A stretch of DNA of 64,000 bases from Bradyrhizobium sp. 21 (lineage in GTDB: Bacteria > Pseudomonadota > Alphaproteobacteria > Rhizobiales > Xanthobacteraceae), in the NCBI RefSeq assembly GCF_023073335.1, contig NZ_JADPJG010000032.1:310001-374000 (forward strand), in the 5' to 3' direction. Under the pieces are notes generated by a model. That model made no database searches, was not told the origin of the DNA, and saw only the letters and a program-made list of their open reading frames with translations. The position numbers and the translations under genes were made by a program. This document shows positions 18,392-26,289 of the stretch, piece after piece. Positions within the stretch are counted from its first letter, which is position 1; each line of letters begins with the position of its first letter.

Positions 18392-19410
18392 GCGGAATCC
18401 CCGGCCTTTTTCTTTTTCTTGTCCTTGAACAGATCGTCGCGCGCTTTGGCGGCGTCCTCGGACAGCTGCACGACCAGCCGATCGGGCAGGCGCATGTCGA
18501 CGGCGACGATGTCGCGGGAGAACAGCCGGTCCTCCTTGTCGAGCCTGGACAGCATCGCGAGCGCGTTGCCGACGTCCTGCTCGGGCAGCCGGATGTCGAG
18601 GCCGTCCTTGAGCCTCAGGTTCCAGCGCCGCTCGCCGACGAAGATCGCGGCCTTGGTGATCGAATTGACCTGCGGATAGCGCGCAAGCAGCGCCAGGAAA
18701 TCGCGGGCCTGCGTATCGGCGCCCTTGCCAACCACCAGCGGCAGCGCCAGGAACCGGCGCGAGACATAGGGTTCGAGCACGGCGCCGTCGTCGGCGATGA
18801 CGGAAAGCCGGCCGCCCTCCTGCCACAGCGCGAACGCCTGGCGCTCGGTGATGTCGATCATGAGCCGGCCCGGATAGAGCTTGAGCACCGTCGCATCCGC
18901 GATCCAGGGATTGGCCTTGAGCTTGTCGCGCACCGCGTCGGCGTCGAGGAACAGCAGCGAGGAACGGCCGCTGACGCCGCCGATTGCGAGGATCTCGTCC
19001 TGGCTGAGCTGCTTGCGGCCGTTGATCGCGACCGAGGTGATGCGGAAGCCGGCGGAATTGGCCAGCGCATTGCGGGTATCGCTGACCGCCGTGATGAAAT
19101 CCTGGAGATGGCCACCCTTGACGATGCCGAAGCCGCCGCTTCCGATCAGCAGCAGAACGGTCATGCTGATCCCGACCCGGCGCGGCAGATAGCGCTCGAC
19201 CATCGCGACGACGCGCGGCGGCGGCTCGCGCTCGACGATGGGCTTGGCTTTGGTCCTGATCTTGTTCTGGGCGGCAGCGCGCTTCTGGTCGCGCTTGTCC
19301 TGTACCCACTCGCGCAGAAGCACGACCGCTCCGATAGCGGCCGCCTTCAGATCAGCTTGGGGCCTCAGCGATCTGAAAAACGACCGGGTGAGGCTTCCTG
19401 CACCATCCAT
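18388..19410 (-). CDS. ftsQ: Cell division protein FtsQ
   Basis: This 340-residue bitopic divisome protein has a long basic cytoplasmic N-terminus (about 85 residues), one membrane helix (VGISMTVLLLIGSGGFGIV), a POTRA domain (RITSVAINGRKQLSQDEILA) and the FtsQ beta domain (WIADATVLKLYPGRLMIDIT). FtsQ recruits FtsL/FtsB-type partners to the septum. The tail ends in a Lys-rich run. Length is normal for rhizobia. It follows ddl after a 348-base gap, so ftsQ-ftsA-ftsZ may have a promoter of their own. Confidence 0.93.
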   Translation of the reverse strand: MDGAGSLTRSFFRSLRPQADLKAAAIGAVVLLREWVQDKRDQKRAAAQNKIRTKAKPIVEREPPPRVVAMVERYLPRRVGISMTVLLLIGSGGFGIVKGGHLQDFITAVSDTRNALANSAGFRITSVAINGRKQLSQDEILAIGGVSGRSSLLFLDADAVRDKLKANPWIADATVLKLYPGRLMIDITERQAFALWQEGGRLSVIADDGAVLEPYVSRRFLALPLVVGKGADTQARDFLALLARYPQVNSITKAAIFVGERRWNLRLKDGLDIRLPEQDVGNALAMLSRLDKEDRLFSRDIVAVDMRLPDRLVVQLSEDAAKARDDLFKDKKKKKAGDSA

Positions 19411-19759
19411 TGCACGAGCTCGTCAACAGTTTGCCCGCAACATCGCGCGGGTCCTGGCGAACATGACGTCTCGGACTTGCCGGGCCGGGTGCTGGTCTTC
19501 AGCAGAAGAAGCCTTTCCCCATCAAAGCGTTCGCTGGAGGTGAGTTCACCCGCAACAGCTCACGCGCCGGCAGCCAAAGCGCCATATGCGCCGCCAGCGT
19601 TAACCTTCGGCCTTCCTGGTAAACAAAAGGTAAAGTTCGTTAACGCGGAATGCGTTTTGCCCAGGCATGTGAGGCATTTATGCCGCGATCTCCGGCATTT
19701 TACCGGTTTTGGGTTCCAAAACCGGCCGTTTCGCCCTTGCGACCGTTAACCAATCCTAA
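19411..19759. other. Spacer between ddl and ftsQ, possible ftsQAZ promoter region
   Basis: Unusually for the compact division cluster, 349 bases here hold no gene. The half next to ddl is AT-rich and contains several GTTAAC/TTAACC words (near 19600, 19640, 19746) and TAAACAAAAGGTAAA (19620-19634), loosely resembling the CtrA pattern TTAA-N7-TTAA without an exact match. An inverted repeat, CCGGTTTTGGG..CCAAAACCGG, lies at 19700-19725, after ddl. Confidence 0.4.
19700..19726 (-). terminator. Inverted repeat just downstream of ddl
   Basis: CCGGTTTTGG and CCAAAACCGG form a perfect 10-bp inverted repeat around GTT, about 34 bases after the ddl stop on the ddl strand. There is no run of T after the stem, so it may attenuate rather than end transcription into ftsQ. 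Confidence 0.4.
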
Positions 19760-20746
19760 TTATTTCCGCACGCCCCGCGCGGCGAGCTCGATCAGGCCGC
19801 GCAGGAAGTCGACGAATTCGAGGCCCTCGGCCTTCAGCGCCTTGGGGTAGAGCGAGGACTTGGTCAGCCCGGGCAGCGTGTTGGTTTCGAGATAGACCAG
19901 GCCCTTGTCCGAGACGATGAAGTCCGAGCGGGAGTAGCCGGTGCAGGACATCGCGCGATGCGCCAGTGATGCCTGCTCCTTCAGCGCGGCGGTGATCTCC
20001 GGCGAAAAGCGGCCGGGACAGATCTCCTGGGTCGAGCTCAGGAGATACTTTGCCGCGTAGTCGAAAGCGCCCTCGCCCGGAATGATCTCGATCGGCGGCA
20101 GCGCGACGATCGAACCGTCCGGCCGCTCCAGCACGCCGCAGGTCGCCTCGACGCCGGCAATGTAGGGCTCGATCACGTAGTCTTCGTGCTTCGCGGCGTT
20201 GCGGACCGCGACGAGATCCTGCCTGGCGTTGACGAAGATCAGGCCGTAGCTCGATCCATCCTTCGCAGGCTTTGCGATCAGCCGGCCGTATTCGGCGAAG
20301 GCTTCGTCGATCTCGTCCAGCGCAATGTTGGCCGGCGGCGTCACGCCGCCGAGCGCGGCGAAATGCTTGGCCGCGATCTTGTCGAAGGCAAGATGCGAGG
20401 ACGCCGAGCCCGAGCCGGTGAAGGCCACGCCACGCGCTTCGCACATCACCTGCAATTCGCCGTTCTCGGCACGTCCGCCATGCAGGCCGAGCACCAGCAC
20501 GCGGTCTTCCGCCTTGGCCTGGTCGAGCGCCTGAGCCAGCGGAATGCCTGATGTGCCCGGCTTGAACTCGTCCTCGAACGGACGGGCGTGTTCGAGCAGC
20601 TGCTTCGACTGCACGACATGCACCTTGTCCTCGACGTCCCACCACCAGAGATCGGCCTCGGGCAGCGCATGATGCAGCGCCTGGGCTGAAGCAACCGAAA
20701 CCAGACGCTCCCGGTTGGAGCCGCCGAAGAGGATGGTGATGCGCAT
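19760..20746 (-). CDS. ddl: D-alanine-D-alanine ligase
   Basis: This 328-residue ATP-grasp enzyme makes the D-Ala-D-Ala dipeptide added by MurF. The family landmarks are GGSNRERLVS (near residue 7), LGLHGGRAENGELQ, FTGSGSASSHLAFDK, KPAKDGSSYGL (phosphate loop) and LETNTLPGLTKSS at the end (Mg ligand Asn). The N-terminal motif has a Leu where most Ddl enzymes have the second Glu of EREVS, and the region LWWWDVEDKVHVV is atypical, so this is a divergent family member. The start is ATG 20746. The gene follows murB by 22 bases. Confidence 0.9.
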   Translation of the reverse strand: MRITILFGGSNRERLVSVASAQALHHALPEADLWWWDVEDKVHVVQSKQLLEHARPFEDEFKPGTSGIPLAQALDQAKAEDRVLVLGLHGGRAENGELQVMCEARGVAFTGSGSASSHLAFDKIAAKHFAALGGVTPPANIALDEIDEAFAEYGRLIAKPAKDGSSYGLIFVNARQDLVAVRNAAKHEDYVIEPYIAGVEATCGVLERPDGSIVALPPIEIIPGEGAFDYAAKYLLSSTQEICPGRFSPEITAALKEQASLAHRAMSCTGYSRSDFIVSDKGLVYLETNTLPGLTKSSLYPKALKAEGLEFVDFLRGLIELAARGVRK

Positions 20747-20768
20747 GTTCTCTCGCCGCTTGTCCAAA

Positions 20769-21689
20769 TTAGCCGGGAATTCCAACCCGCTTGATTTCCC
20801 AGTGTAGCTCAATTCCGGAATTTGCCTTCACGCGTTCGCGCACGGTTTCGCCCAACGTCTCGATGTCGTGCGCGGTGGCATCACCGGTGTTGATCAGGAA
20901 ATTGCAGTGCATCTCCGAGACCTGCGCGCCGCCGACACGCAGGCCGCGGCAGCCGGCGGCATCGACCAGCTTCCAGGCGGAATGGCCGGGCGGATTCTTG
21001 AAGGTCGAGCCGCCGGTCTTTTCGCGGATCGGCTGCGCGGTCTCGCGATGGGTCTGCACCTCCGCCATGCGCGCGCGGATCGCGTCAGTATCCCTGATCT
21101 CGCCACGGAACCGCGCGGAGGTGAAGATGACCGAGGGATCGACGCCGCTGTTGCGGTAGACGAACTTCATGTCGGCATTGGAGAAGGTGTGCGTCGTGCC
21201 GTCGCGCGCCACACCGGTCGCCGCGATCAGCACGTCCTTGGTCTCGCCGCCATTGGCGCCCGCATTCATGCGCAGCGCGCCGCCGATGGTGCCGGGAATG
21301 CCGAAATAGAATTCGAGCCCGCCGATGTTCGCGCTGGCGGCGACTTCCGCCACGCGCTTGTCGAGCACGGCCGCGCCCGCGGTGACGATGTCGCCGCTCG
21401 CGCTCGCCTCGCCAAAGGCGCGCGGCGCGAGACGGATCACCACGCCCGCAATGCCGCCGTCGCGCACGATCAGGTTGGAGCCGACACCGACGACATGGAC
21501 GGGAATGTCGCTCTCGAGATGCGCGAGGAAATAAGCGAGGTCGTCCTCGTCCGTCGGCGTGAACAGCACCTGCGCCGGGCCGCCGACGCGAAACCAGGTG
21601 AGTTCGGCGAGCGACTGGTTGGCGAGCAGCCGGCCGCGCAGTTGCGGCATCGCGGCTTTCAGATCCGGCGTGATATCGGGAAATCCCAC
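20769..21689 (-). CDS. murB: UDP-N-acetylenolpyruvoylglucosamine reductase
   Basis: This 306-residue flavoenzyme makes UDP-MurNAc from the enolpyruvyl intermediate with NADPH. FAD-binding motifs FRVGGPAQVL and GVGSNLIVRDGG are at the N-terminus, the central substrate site is GIPGTIGGALRMNAGANGGE, and the catalytic Ser/Glu region GSTFKNPPG and LHWEIKRVG are at the C-terminus. The missing loop typical of E. coli MurB indicates the type II (short) form. It is separated from murC by four bases. Confidence 0.96.
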   Translation of the reverse strand: MGFPDITPDLKAAMPQLRGRLLANQSLAELTWFRVGGPAQVLFTPTDEDDLAYFLAHLESDIPVHVVGVGSNLIVRDGGIAGVVIRLAPRAFGEASASGDIVTAGAAVLDKRVAEVAASANIGGLEFYFGIPGTIGGALRMNAGANGGETKDVLIAATGVARDGTTHTFSNADMKFVYRNSGVDPSVIFTSARFRGEIRDTDAIRARMAEVQTHRETAQPIREKTGGSTFKNPPGHSAWKLVDAAGCRGLRVGGAQVSEMHCNFLINTGDATAHDIETLGETVRERVKANSGIELHWEIKRVGIPG

Positions 21690-21693
21690 CGCC

Positions 21694-23097
21694 CTACCCC
21701 AGCGCCTTCAATTCGCCGGGCAACGCATACGCCCATTGCGTGATGTTGCCGGCGCCCAGGCACACGACGAGATCGCCCGACTTCGCCAATCCCTTGACGA
21801 TGCCTGCGAGCGCCGGCGCCGCCGGCAGCGGGATCACCTCGCGGTGACCATGGGCGCGCAGGCCCGCGACGAAATGGTCGCGGTCGATGCCCTCGATCGG
21901 CGTCTCGCCTGCGGCATAGATTTCGGCGACAACCACCGCATCCGCGTCGTTGAAGCAGGTGCAGAATTCCTCGAACAGCGACTGCAGGCGGGTGTAGCGA
22001 TGCGGCTGCACCACGGCGACGACCTTGCCGTTGGTGGATTCCCGCGCCGCCTTCAGCACCGCGGCGATCTCGACCGGATGATGGCCGTAATCGTCGATTA
22101 CGGTGATGCCGTTCCAGTCACCGGTCTTGGTGAAGCGGCGCTTGACGCCGCCGAAGCCCGCGATCGCCTTGCGGATCGCCTCGTCCGACACGCCGAGCTC
22201 GCGCGCGACCGCGATCGCGGCCGTCGCGTTGGAGGCGTTGTGACGGCCGGGCATCGGCAGCATGAGATCGGCGATCTCCTGCGCGCGGCCGGTCTTGCGA
22301 TCGCGGAACGCGACCTTGAATTTCGATCCGCCGCCCATCGGGGTCAAGTCGAGCAGCCGTACATCGGCTTGCGGATTCTCACCGTAAGTGATGATGCGGC
22401 GATCCTCGATCTTGCCGACGATGGTCTGCACCACGGGATGGTCGGTGCACATCACGGCGAAGCCGTAGAACGGCAGGTTCTCGACGAAGTTTCGGAACGC
22501 GTCCTGCACGGCCTCGAAGGTCTTGAAGTGATCGAGATGCTCGGGATCGACATTGGTGACGATCGCGACCTCGGTCGGCAGCTTCAAAAACGTGCCGTCG
22601 CTCTCGTCGGCTTCCACCACCATCCAGTCGCCGGCGCCGAGACGCGCGTTGGAGGCGTAGGCGTTGATGATGCCGCCGTTGATGACGGTCGGATCGAGGC
22701 CGCCGGAGTCGAGCAGCGTCGCGACCATCGTGGTGGTCGTGGTCTTGCCATGGGTGCCCGCGATGGCGACGCAGCTCTTCAGCCGCATCAGCTCGGCCAG
22801 CATCTCGGCGCGGCGCACCACTGGAATACGCCGTTCGCGCGCCGCCATCAGTTCCGGATTGTCGCGCTTGATCGCGGTGGAGACCACGACGACCTCGGCG
22901 CCGTCGACGTTCTCGGCCTTGTGGCCGACCGACACTCTTGCGCCGTTCTTGCGCAGACGGTCGAGATTGTAATTGTCGGAGGCGTCCGAGCCCTGCACGG
23001 CGTAGCCGAGATTGAGCAGCACCTCGGCGATGCCGCTCATACCGATCCCGCCGATCCCGACGAAGTGGATGGGTCCGATCTCGCGCGGCAGTCTCAT
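21694..23097 (-). CDS. murC: UDP-N-acetylmuramate-L-alanine ligase
   Basis: This 467-residue Mur ligase adds L-alanine to UDP-MurNAc. The UDP-binding N-terminus reads HFVGIGGIGMSGIAE, the ATP P-loop is GTHGKTTTT near residue 115, and VVEADESDGTF and HHPVEIAAVL follow in the order expected for MurC. The start is set at ATG 23097 (MRLPREIGP). It lies 122 bases after murG. Confidence 0.96.
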   Translation of the reverse strand: MRLPREIGPIHFVGIGGIGMSGIAEVLLNLGYAVQGSDASDNYNLDRLRKNGARVSVGHKAENVDGAEVVVVSTAIKRDNPELMAARERRIPVVRRAEMLAELMRLKSCVAIAGTHGKTTTTTMVATLLDSGGLDPTVINGGIINAYASNARLGAGDWMVVEADESDGTFLKLPTEVAIVTNVDPEHLDHFKTFEAVQDAFRNFVENLPFYGFAVMCTDHPVVQTIVGKIEDRRIITYGENPQADVRLLDLTPMGGGSKFKVAFRDRKTGRAQEIADLMLPMPGRHNASNATAAIAVARELGVSDEAIRKAIAGFGGVKRRFTKTGDWNGITVIDDYGHHPVEIAAVLKAARESTNGKVVAVVQPHRYTRLQSLFEEFCTCFNDADAVVVAEIYAAGETPIEGIDRDHFVAGLRAHGHREVIPLPAAPALAGIVKGLAKSGDLVVCLGAGNITQWAYALPGELKALG

Positions 23098-23219
23098 GCT
23101 CTGTTCCCTGACCTTGCCGCCTTGCGCAGGCGGCATCTGGCGAAGGTCACGGCCAAATCAGCCGCACCGTTCCTACTGGATGCCCCGCTTTAGAAGGCGA
23201 AGACAAGGGCTTTTTCGCG

Positions 23220-24320
23220 TCAGATTCCCGCGACTTTGCCCACCAGATCGGCCAGCCGCTCGGCCGCATCGAGCCGGCCGGCGCTGCGGGCTGCCTTAGC
23301 CATGGCGACGAGCCGCGCGGGCTCGGCGGCAAAGGCGGAGACCTCGGCGGCGAGGCGGTTCGAGGTGAACTCGGTCTGCGGGATGCGGATCGCGCCATCG
23401 ACCTTCGCCAGCACGCCGGCATTGGCGAACTGGTCCTGGTCGATCGAGCCCGGCAGCGGCACCAGGATCGAGGGACGTCCGATCGCGGCGAGTTCGGCCA
23501 CGGTGCCGGCGCCGGAGCGCGACACCACCAGATGGTTGGAGGCAAGCCGCGCCGGCAGATCGGTGAAGAACGGCGCGAGCTCGGCGTTGATCTTGAGCTT
23601 GTCGTAGACCGCGCGAACGCGGTCCATGTCCTCGTCGCGCACCTGCTGGGTGAGGACGAGCCGGCTCCATAGCGCAGGCTCGAGCCGCTCGATCGCACCG
23701 GGCACGATGTCGGCCATGATGCGCGCGCCCTGGCTGCCGCCGACGACGAGCAGGCGCAGCGGGCCGTTCACCTCGGGCACAGCGTATTGCACGCCAGCCG
23801 CGGCGAGGATTGCCGGACGCATCGGTGTGCCGACCATCGTGGTCTTGCCTGATAACGCCGGATCGCGGTCGAGCACGCCGGGCAGCGACGTCGCGATGGC
23901 GCGGACGCGGCTCGACAGAAACCGGTTGGCGCGGCCTAGCACCGCATTGGCGTCGTGGATGATGCCGGGCACGCCGGCGAATTTCGCAGCAACCAGCGGC
24001 GGCAGCGTCGGATAGCCGCCGAAACCGACGACGGCGACGGGATTCAAGCGCTTGATCAGGCGATAGGCAGAGAGCGTGCCGGCGGCGAGCGTGAGCCCGG
24101 CATAAGCGAGCTGCAACGGATTGCGGCCACGCGCGGTCTCGCTCGAGACCACGTCGATCATGTCCTTGGTGAACAGCCCGCTATAGCGAAGCGCGCGCTC
24201 GTCGGTGACGAGGCGGACGCGGAAACCGCGCCGGATCAATTCGACGCCGAGCGCCTCGGCCGGAAACAGATGCCCGCCGGTGCCACCCGCGGCGAGAAGA
24301 ATCAGGGGGGAGTTGTCCAT
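23220..24320 (-). CDS. murG: Lipid II synthase MurG (GlcNAc transferase)
   Basis: This 366-residue membrane-associated GT28 glycosyltransferase adds GlcNAc to lipid I. N-terminal G-loop 1 is LLAAGGTGGHLFPA; the second G-loop is GFGGYPTLPP; the C-domain has LLVVGGSQGARIM and the UDP-GlcNAc site SRSGAGTVAELAAIGRPSILVP. Length fits. It is followed by ftsW's repeat-filled spacer of 176 bases upstream, so it may not be tightly coupled with ftsW. Confidence 0.96.
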   Translation of the reverse strand: MDNSPLILLAAGGTGGHLFPAEALGVELIRRGFRVRLVTDERALRYSGLFTKDMIDVVSSETARGRNPLQLAYAGLTLAAGTLSAYRLIKRLNPVAVVGFGGYPTLPPLVAAKFAGVPGIIHDANAVLGRANRFLSSRVRAIATSLPGVLDRDPALSGKTTMVGTPMRPAILAAAGVQYAVPEVNGPLRLLVVGGSQGARIMADIVPGAIERLEPALWSRLVLTQQVRDEDMDRVRAVYDKLKINAELAPFFTDLPARLASNHLVVSRSGAGTVAELAAIGRPSILVPLPGSIDQDQFANAGVLAKVDGAIRIPQTEFTSNRLAAEVSAFAAEPARLVAMAKAARSAGRLDAAERLADLVGKVAGI

Positions 24321-24370
24321 GGTGGGGAGTTTTACAGGGACTTTTTCATCAATGCGAGCCGACTACACGG

Positions 24371-24493
24371 GGCTCGTGCCCCGGGCGCAGCGCAGCGCGC
24401 CGCCCTTTGCGGCGTGGTGCGCTGCTGAACCGGGGCCCTTGGCTGCGGCATTCTGGGTCCGGATCTGCGCTAGGCTTGTCCGGGACACGAGAC
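24371..24493. repeat. Dispersed repeat (CCCGGGCGCAGCG..GTCCGGGACACGAGA), copy A
   Basis: The element starts GCTCGTGCCCCGGGCGCAGC and ends TTGTCCGGGACACGAGACC. The ends are imperfect inverted repeats and the middle contains GCGGCGTGGTGCGCTGCTGA, also found in copy B at 25737-25870. Together copies A and B bracket ftsW. Copy C is at 36361-36490 and a fragment at 10941-10984. Confidence 0.65.
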
Positions 24494-24496
24494 CTG

Positions 24497-25648
24497 TCAC
24501 GCGTAGCTGCGCATCGCCTCGGCGTGGCCGCTTGCCTCGACCTCGGTGCGCGGGCGCAGCCGCGTCAGGGCCAGCATCATGCCGACGCCATAGGCCAGCG
24601 ACACGATCGAGGAGCCGCCATAGGAGATGAACGGCAGTGTCATGCCCTTGGCGGGGATGAGCTGAAGGTTGACCGACATGTTGATCGCGGCCTGCACGCC
24701 GAACAGGATCGCCAGCCCCGAGGCGGCAAAGCGCGAGAACATGTCCTCGGTGGCATAGGCGCGCGACAGCGTGCGGATGACGACGAAGGCGAACAGCGCG
24801 AGCATGGCCAGGCACAGGATGATGCCGAACTCTTCGGCGGCGACCGCGAATACGAAGTCGGTGTGGCTGTCCGGCAGGCTGCGTTTTGCAATTCCCTCGC
24901 CGGGCCCGAGGCCGAACCAGCCGCCGTTATAGAAGGCCTCCATGGCGGTATCGACCTGGAAGGTGTCGCCGGAGGCAGGGTTCATGAAGCGTTTGATGCG
25001 GCCCGCGACGTGCGGGACGAACAGGTAAGCGCTGAACAGGCCGGCCGCTCCGAGCCCGGTCAGACCAAATACCCAGATCATGCGCATGCCCGCGATGAAG
25101 AACAGCGAGCCCCACACCATCAGGATCAGCATGGTCTGGCCGAAGTCGGGCTCCATCACCAGCAGCGACACCAGCATCAAGAGCAGCACCAGCGCCATGG
25201 AGGTCGCCGGCATCTCCGGCCGCCGGGTCGATTCCGCAAACAGCCAGGCCGCGATGACGACGAAGGAAGGCTTGGCCACTTCGGAGGCCTGGATGTTGAC
25301 GCCGAGCAGCGTGATCCAGCGCCGCGAACCCTTCACTTCAGGGCCGATCGCCAGCGTCAGCACGATCAGGATGATGCTGACCGTAAAGATGATCAGCGCG
25401 CTGCGACGGATCGCGCGCGGTGACATAAAGGAGACCCCGAGCAGCACCAGGCAGGACGGCGCCAGGAACAGCACGTGGCGGCTGAAGAAATGGAAGGGAT
25501 CGAGGCCGATGCGGGTCGCAACCGGCGGGCTCGCCGCCAGCGACAGGATCACGCCGGTCAGCATCAACGCCAGGATGGCGCCCATCAGCGGCTTATCGAC
25601 GGTCCACCACCACTCGGAAAAGGGGGTGCGTTCTTCACGGGAGAGCAT
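24497..25648 (-). CDS. ftsW: Septal peptidoglycan polymerase FtsW
   Basis: This 383-residue SEDS protein polymerises lipid II at the septum with FtsI. About ten transmembrane segments are visible, beginning at WWWTVDKPLMGAILALMLTG. Family signatures are RWITLLGVNIQASEVAKPSF near residue 120, the large periplasmic loop with GLGPGEGIAKRSLPDSHTDF, and FISYGGSSIVSLAYGVGM near the end. The start at ATG 25648 (MLSREERTP) is chosen over an upstream extension that is repeat-derived. It is bracketed by two copies of a dispersed repeat. Confidence 0.95.
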   Translation of the reverse strand: MLSREERTPFSEWWWTVDKPLMGAILALMLTGVILSLAASPPVATRIGLDPFHFFSRHVLFLAPSCLVLLGVSFMSPRAIRRSALIIFTVSIILIVLTLAIGPEVKGSRRWITLLGVNIQASEVAKPSFVVIAAWLFAESTRRPEMPATSMALVLLLMLVSLLVMEPDFGQTMLILMVWGSLFFIAGMRMIWVFGLTGLGAAGLFSAYLFVPHVAGRIKRFMNPASGDTFQVDTAMEAFYNGGWFGLGPGEGIAKRSLPDSHTDFVFAVAAEEFGIILCLAMLALFAFVVIRTLSRAYATEDMFSRFAASGLAILFGVQAAINMSVNLQLIPAKGMTLPFISYGGSSIVSLAYGVGMMLALTRLRPRTEVEASGHAEAMRSYA

Positions 25649-25736
25649 GGCGGCCGCTTTCGGACAGAGGTCGGTCCATTGGTCGCCGAGGTTGGTTACC
25701 GGGGGGTTAATGGGACGTTCAAGTTTTTGAAGAGTC

Positions 25737-25870
25737 TCATGCCCCGCCCGCAGCGCGGTGCGCCGCCTCTTTCCGGGTGGTGCGCTGCAGAGCCGGGGGC
25801 CCATTGCGGCTTGCTGGGTCCCGCCACTGCGGCACGTCACTTCGTGCCGCACCGCGTCCGGGACACGAGA
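25737..25870. repeat. Dispersed repeat, copy B
   Basis: It starts CATGCCCCGCCCGCAGCG and ends CGCGTCCGGGACACGAGAG. Shared words with copy A are GGTGCGCTGC and the terminal GGGACACGAGA. It also contains a hairpin, TGCGGCACG..CGTGCCGCA (25828-25851). It fills most of the gap between ftsW and the small membrane protein gene. Confidence 0.65.
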
Positions 25871-25882
25871 GTGCCAATAGCC

Positions 25883-26287
25883 CTATTCGTAATTGATCGC
25901 GACATCCCCTGCACGCTGATCGCGCTTGTCGATCTGGGCTGCTCCCGGAATGAACCCGATCCTGACCGCATGCTCACCAGTCCATGCAACGCGGACATCC
26001 TGATGCTCGCGCACGCTGAGAAAGGTCGGCGTGCTCTCGGGCGAGAATGTCCGGCCGCGCGCGATGATGCTGGCTTGCGTGCTGTCAGGCACGTTGGCTC
26101 CGCACGCCTTCCAGACCACGACGACCAGCTTGCCGCCGCTTGGAGACGCGTATGCTTTCTGGCGAACGACGCGACACGCGCCAAATCCGCTCATGACGTT
26201 GTCGATGAAGGCAACAAAGAGGAAACCGGCGGCAACCGGAACAGCAAGAGCAGCAGCGACAATTCCGATCCAGCGTCGCCGCGACAT
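25883..26287 (-). CDS. Small membrane-anchored protein of unknown function inside the division cluster
   Basis: This 134-residue protein has an N-terminal membrane segment (GIVAAALAVPVAAGFLFVAF, residues 8-27) followed by an extracytoplasmic domain. Two cysteines (in FGACRVV and WKACGAN) and the order SPSGGKLVVVVWKACGAN then STQASIIARG and VRVAWTGEHAVRIGF resemble the DUF5412 type of small secreted protein (Cys-Gly-Ala after a 'SPdGk' strand); this likeness is from memory and is an inference. It starts two bases after the murD stop codon, so it is co-transcribed with murD. It is not part of the usual dcw gene set. Confidence 0.75.
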   Translation of the reverse strand: MSRRRWIGIVAAALAVPVAAGFLFVAFIDNVMSGFGACRVVRQKAYASPSGGKLVVVVWKACGANVPDSTQASIIARGRTFSPESTPTFLSVREHQDVRVAWTGEHAVRIGFIPGAAQIDKRDQRAGDVAINYE

Positions 26288-26289
26288 TC

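Noticed and set aside
17069..19309. ftsA with a 300-residue N-terminal extension
   Set aside because: The extension is ftsQ read in another frame; the ATGA overlap and family start at 18391 fit FtsA.
19746..19760. Full CtrA site TTAA-N7-TTAA
   Set aside because: The second half reads TAAT; too many mismatches to call as a site.
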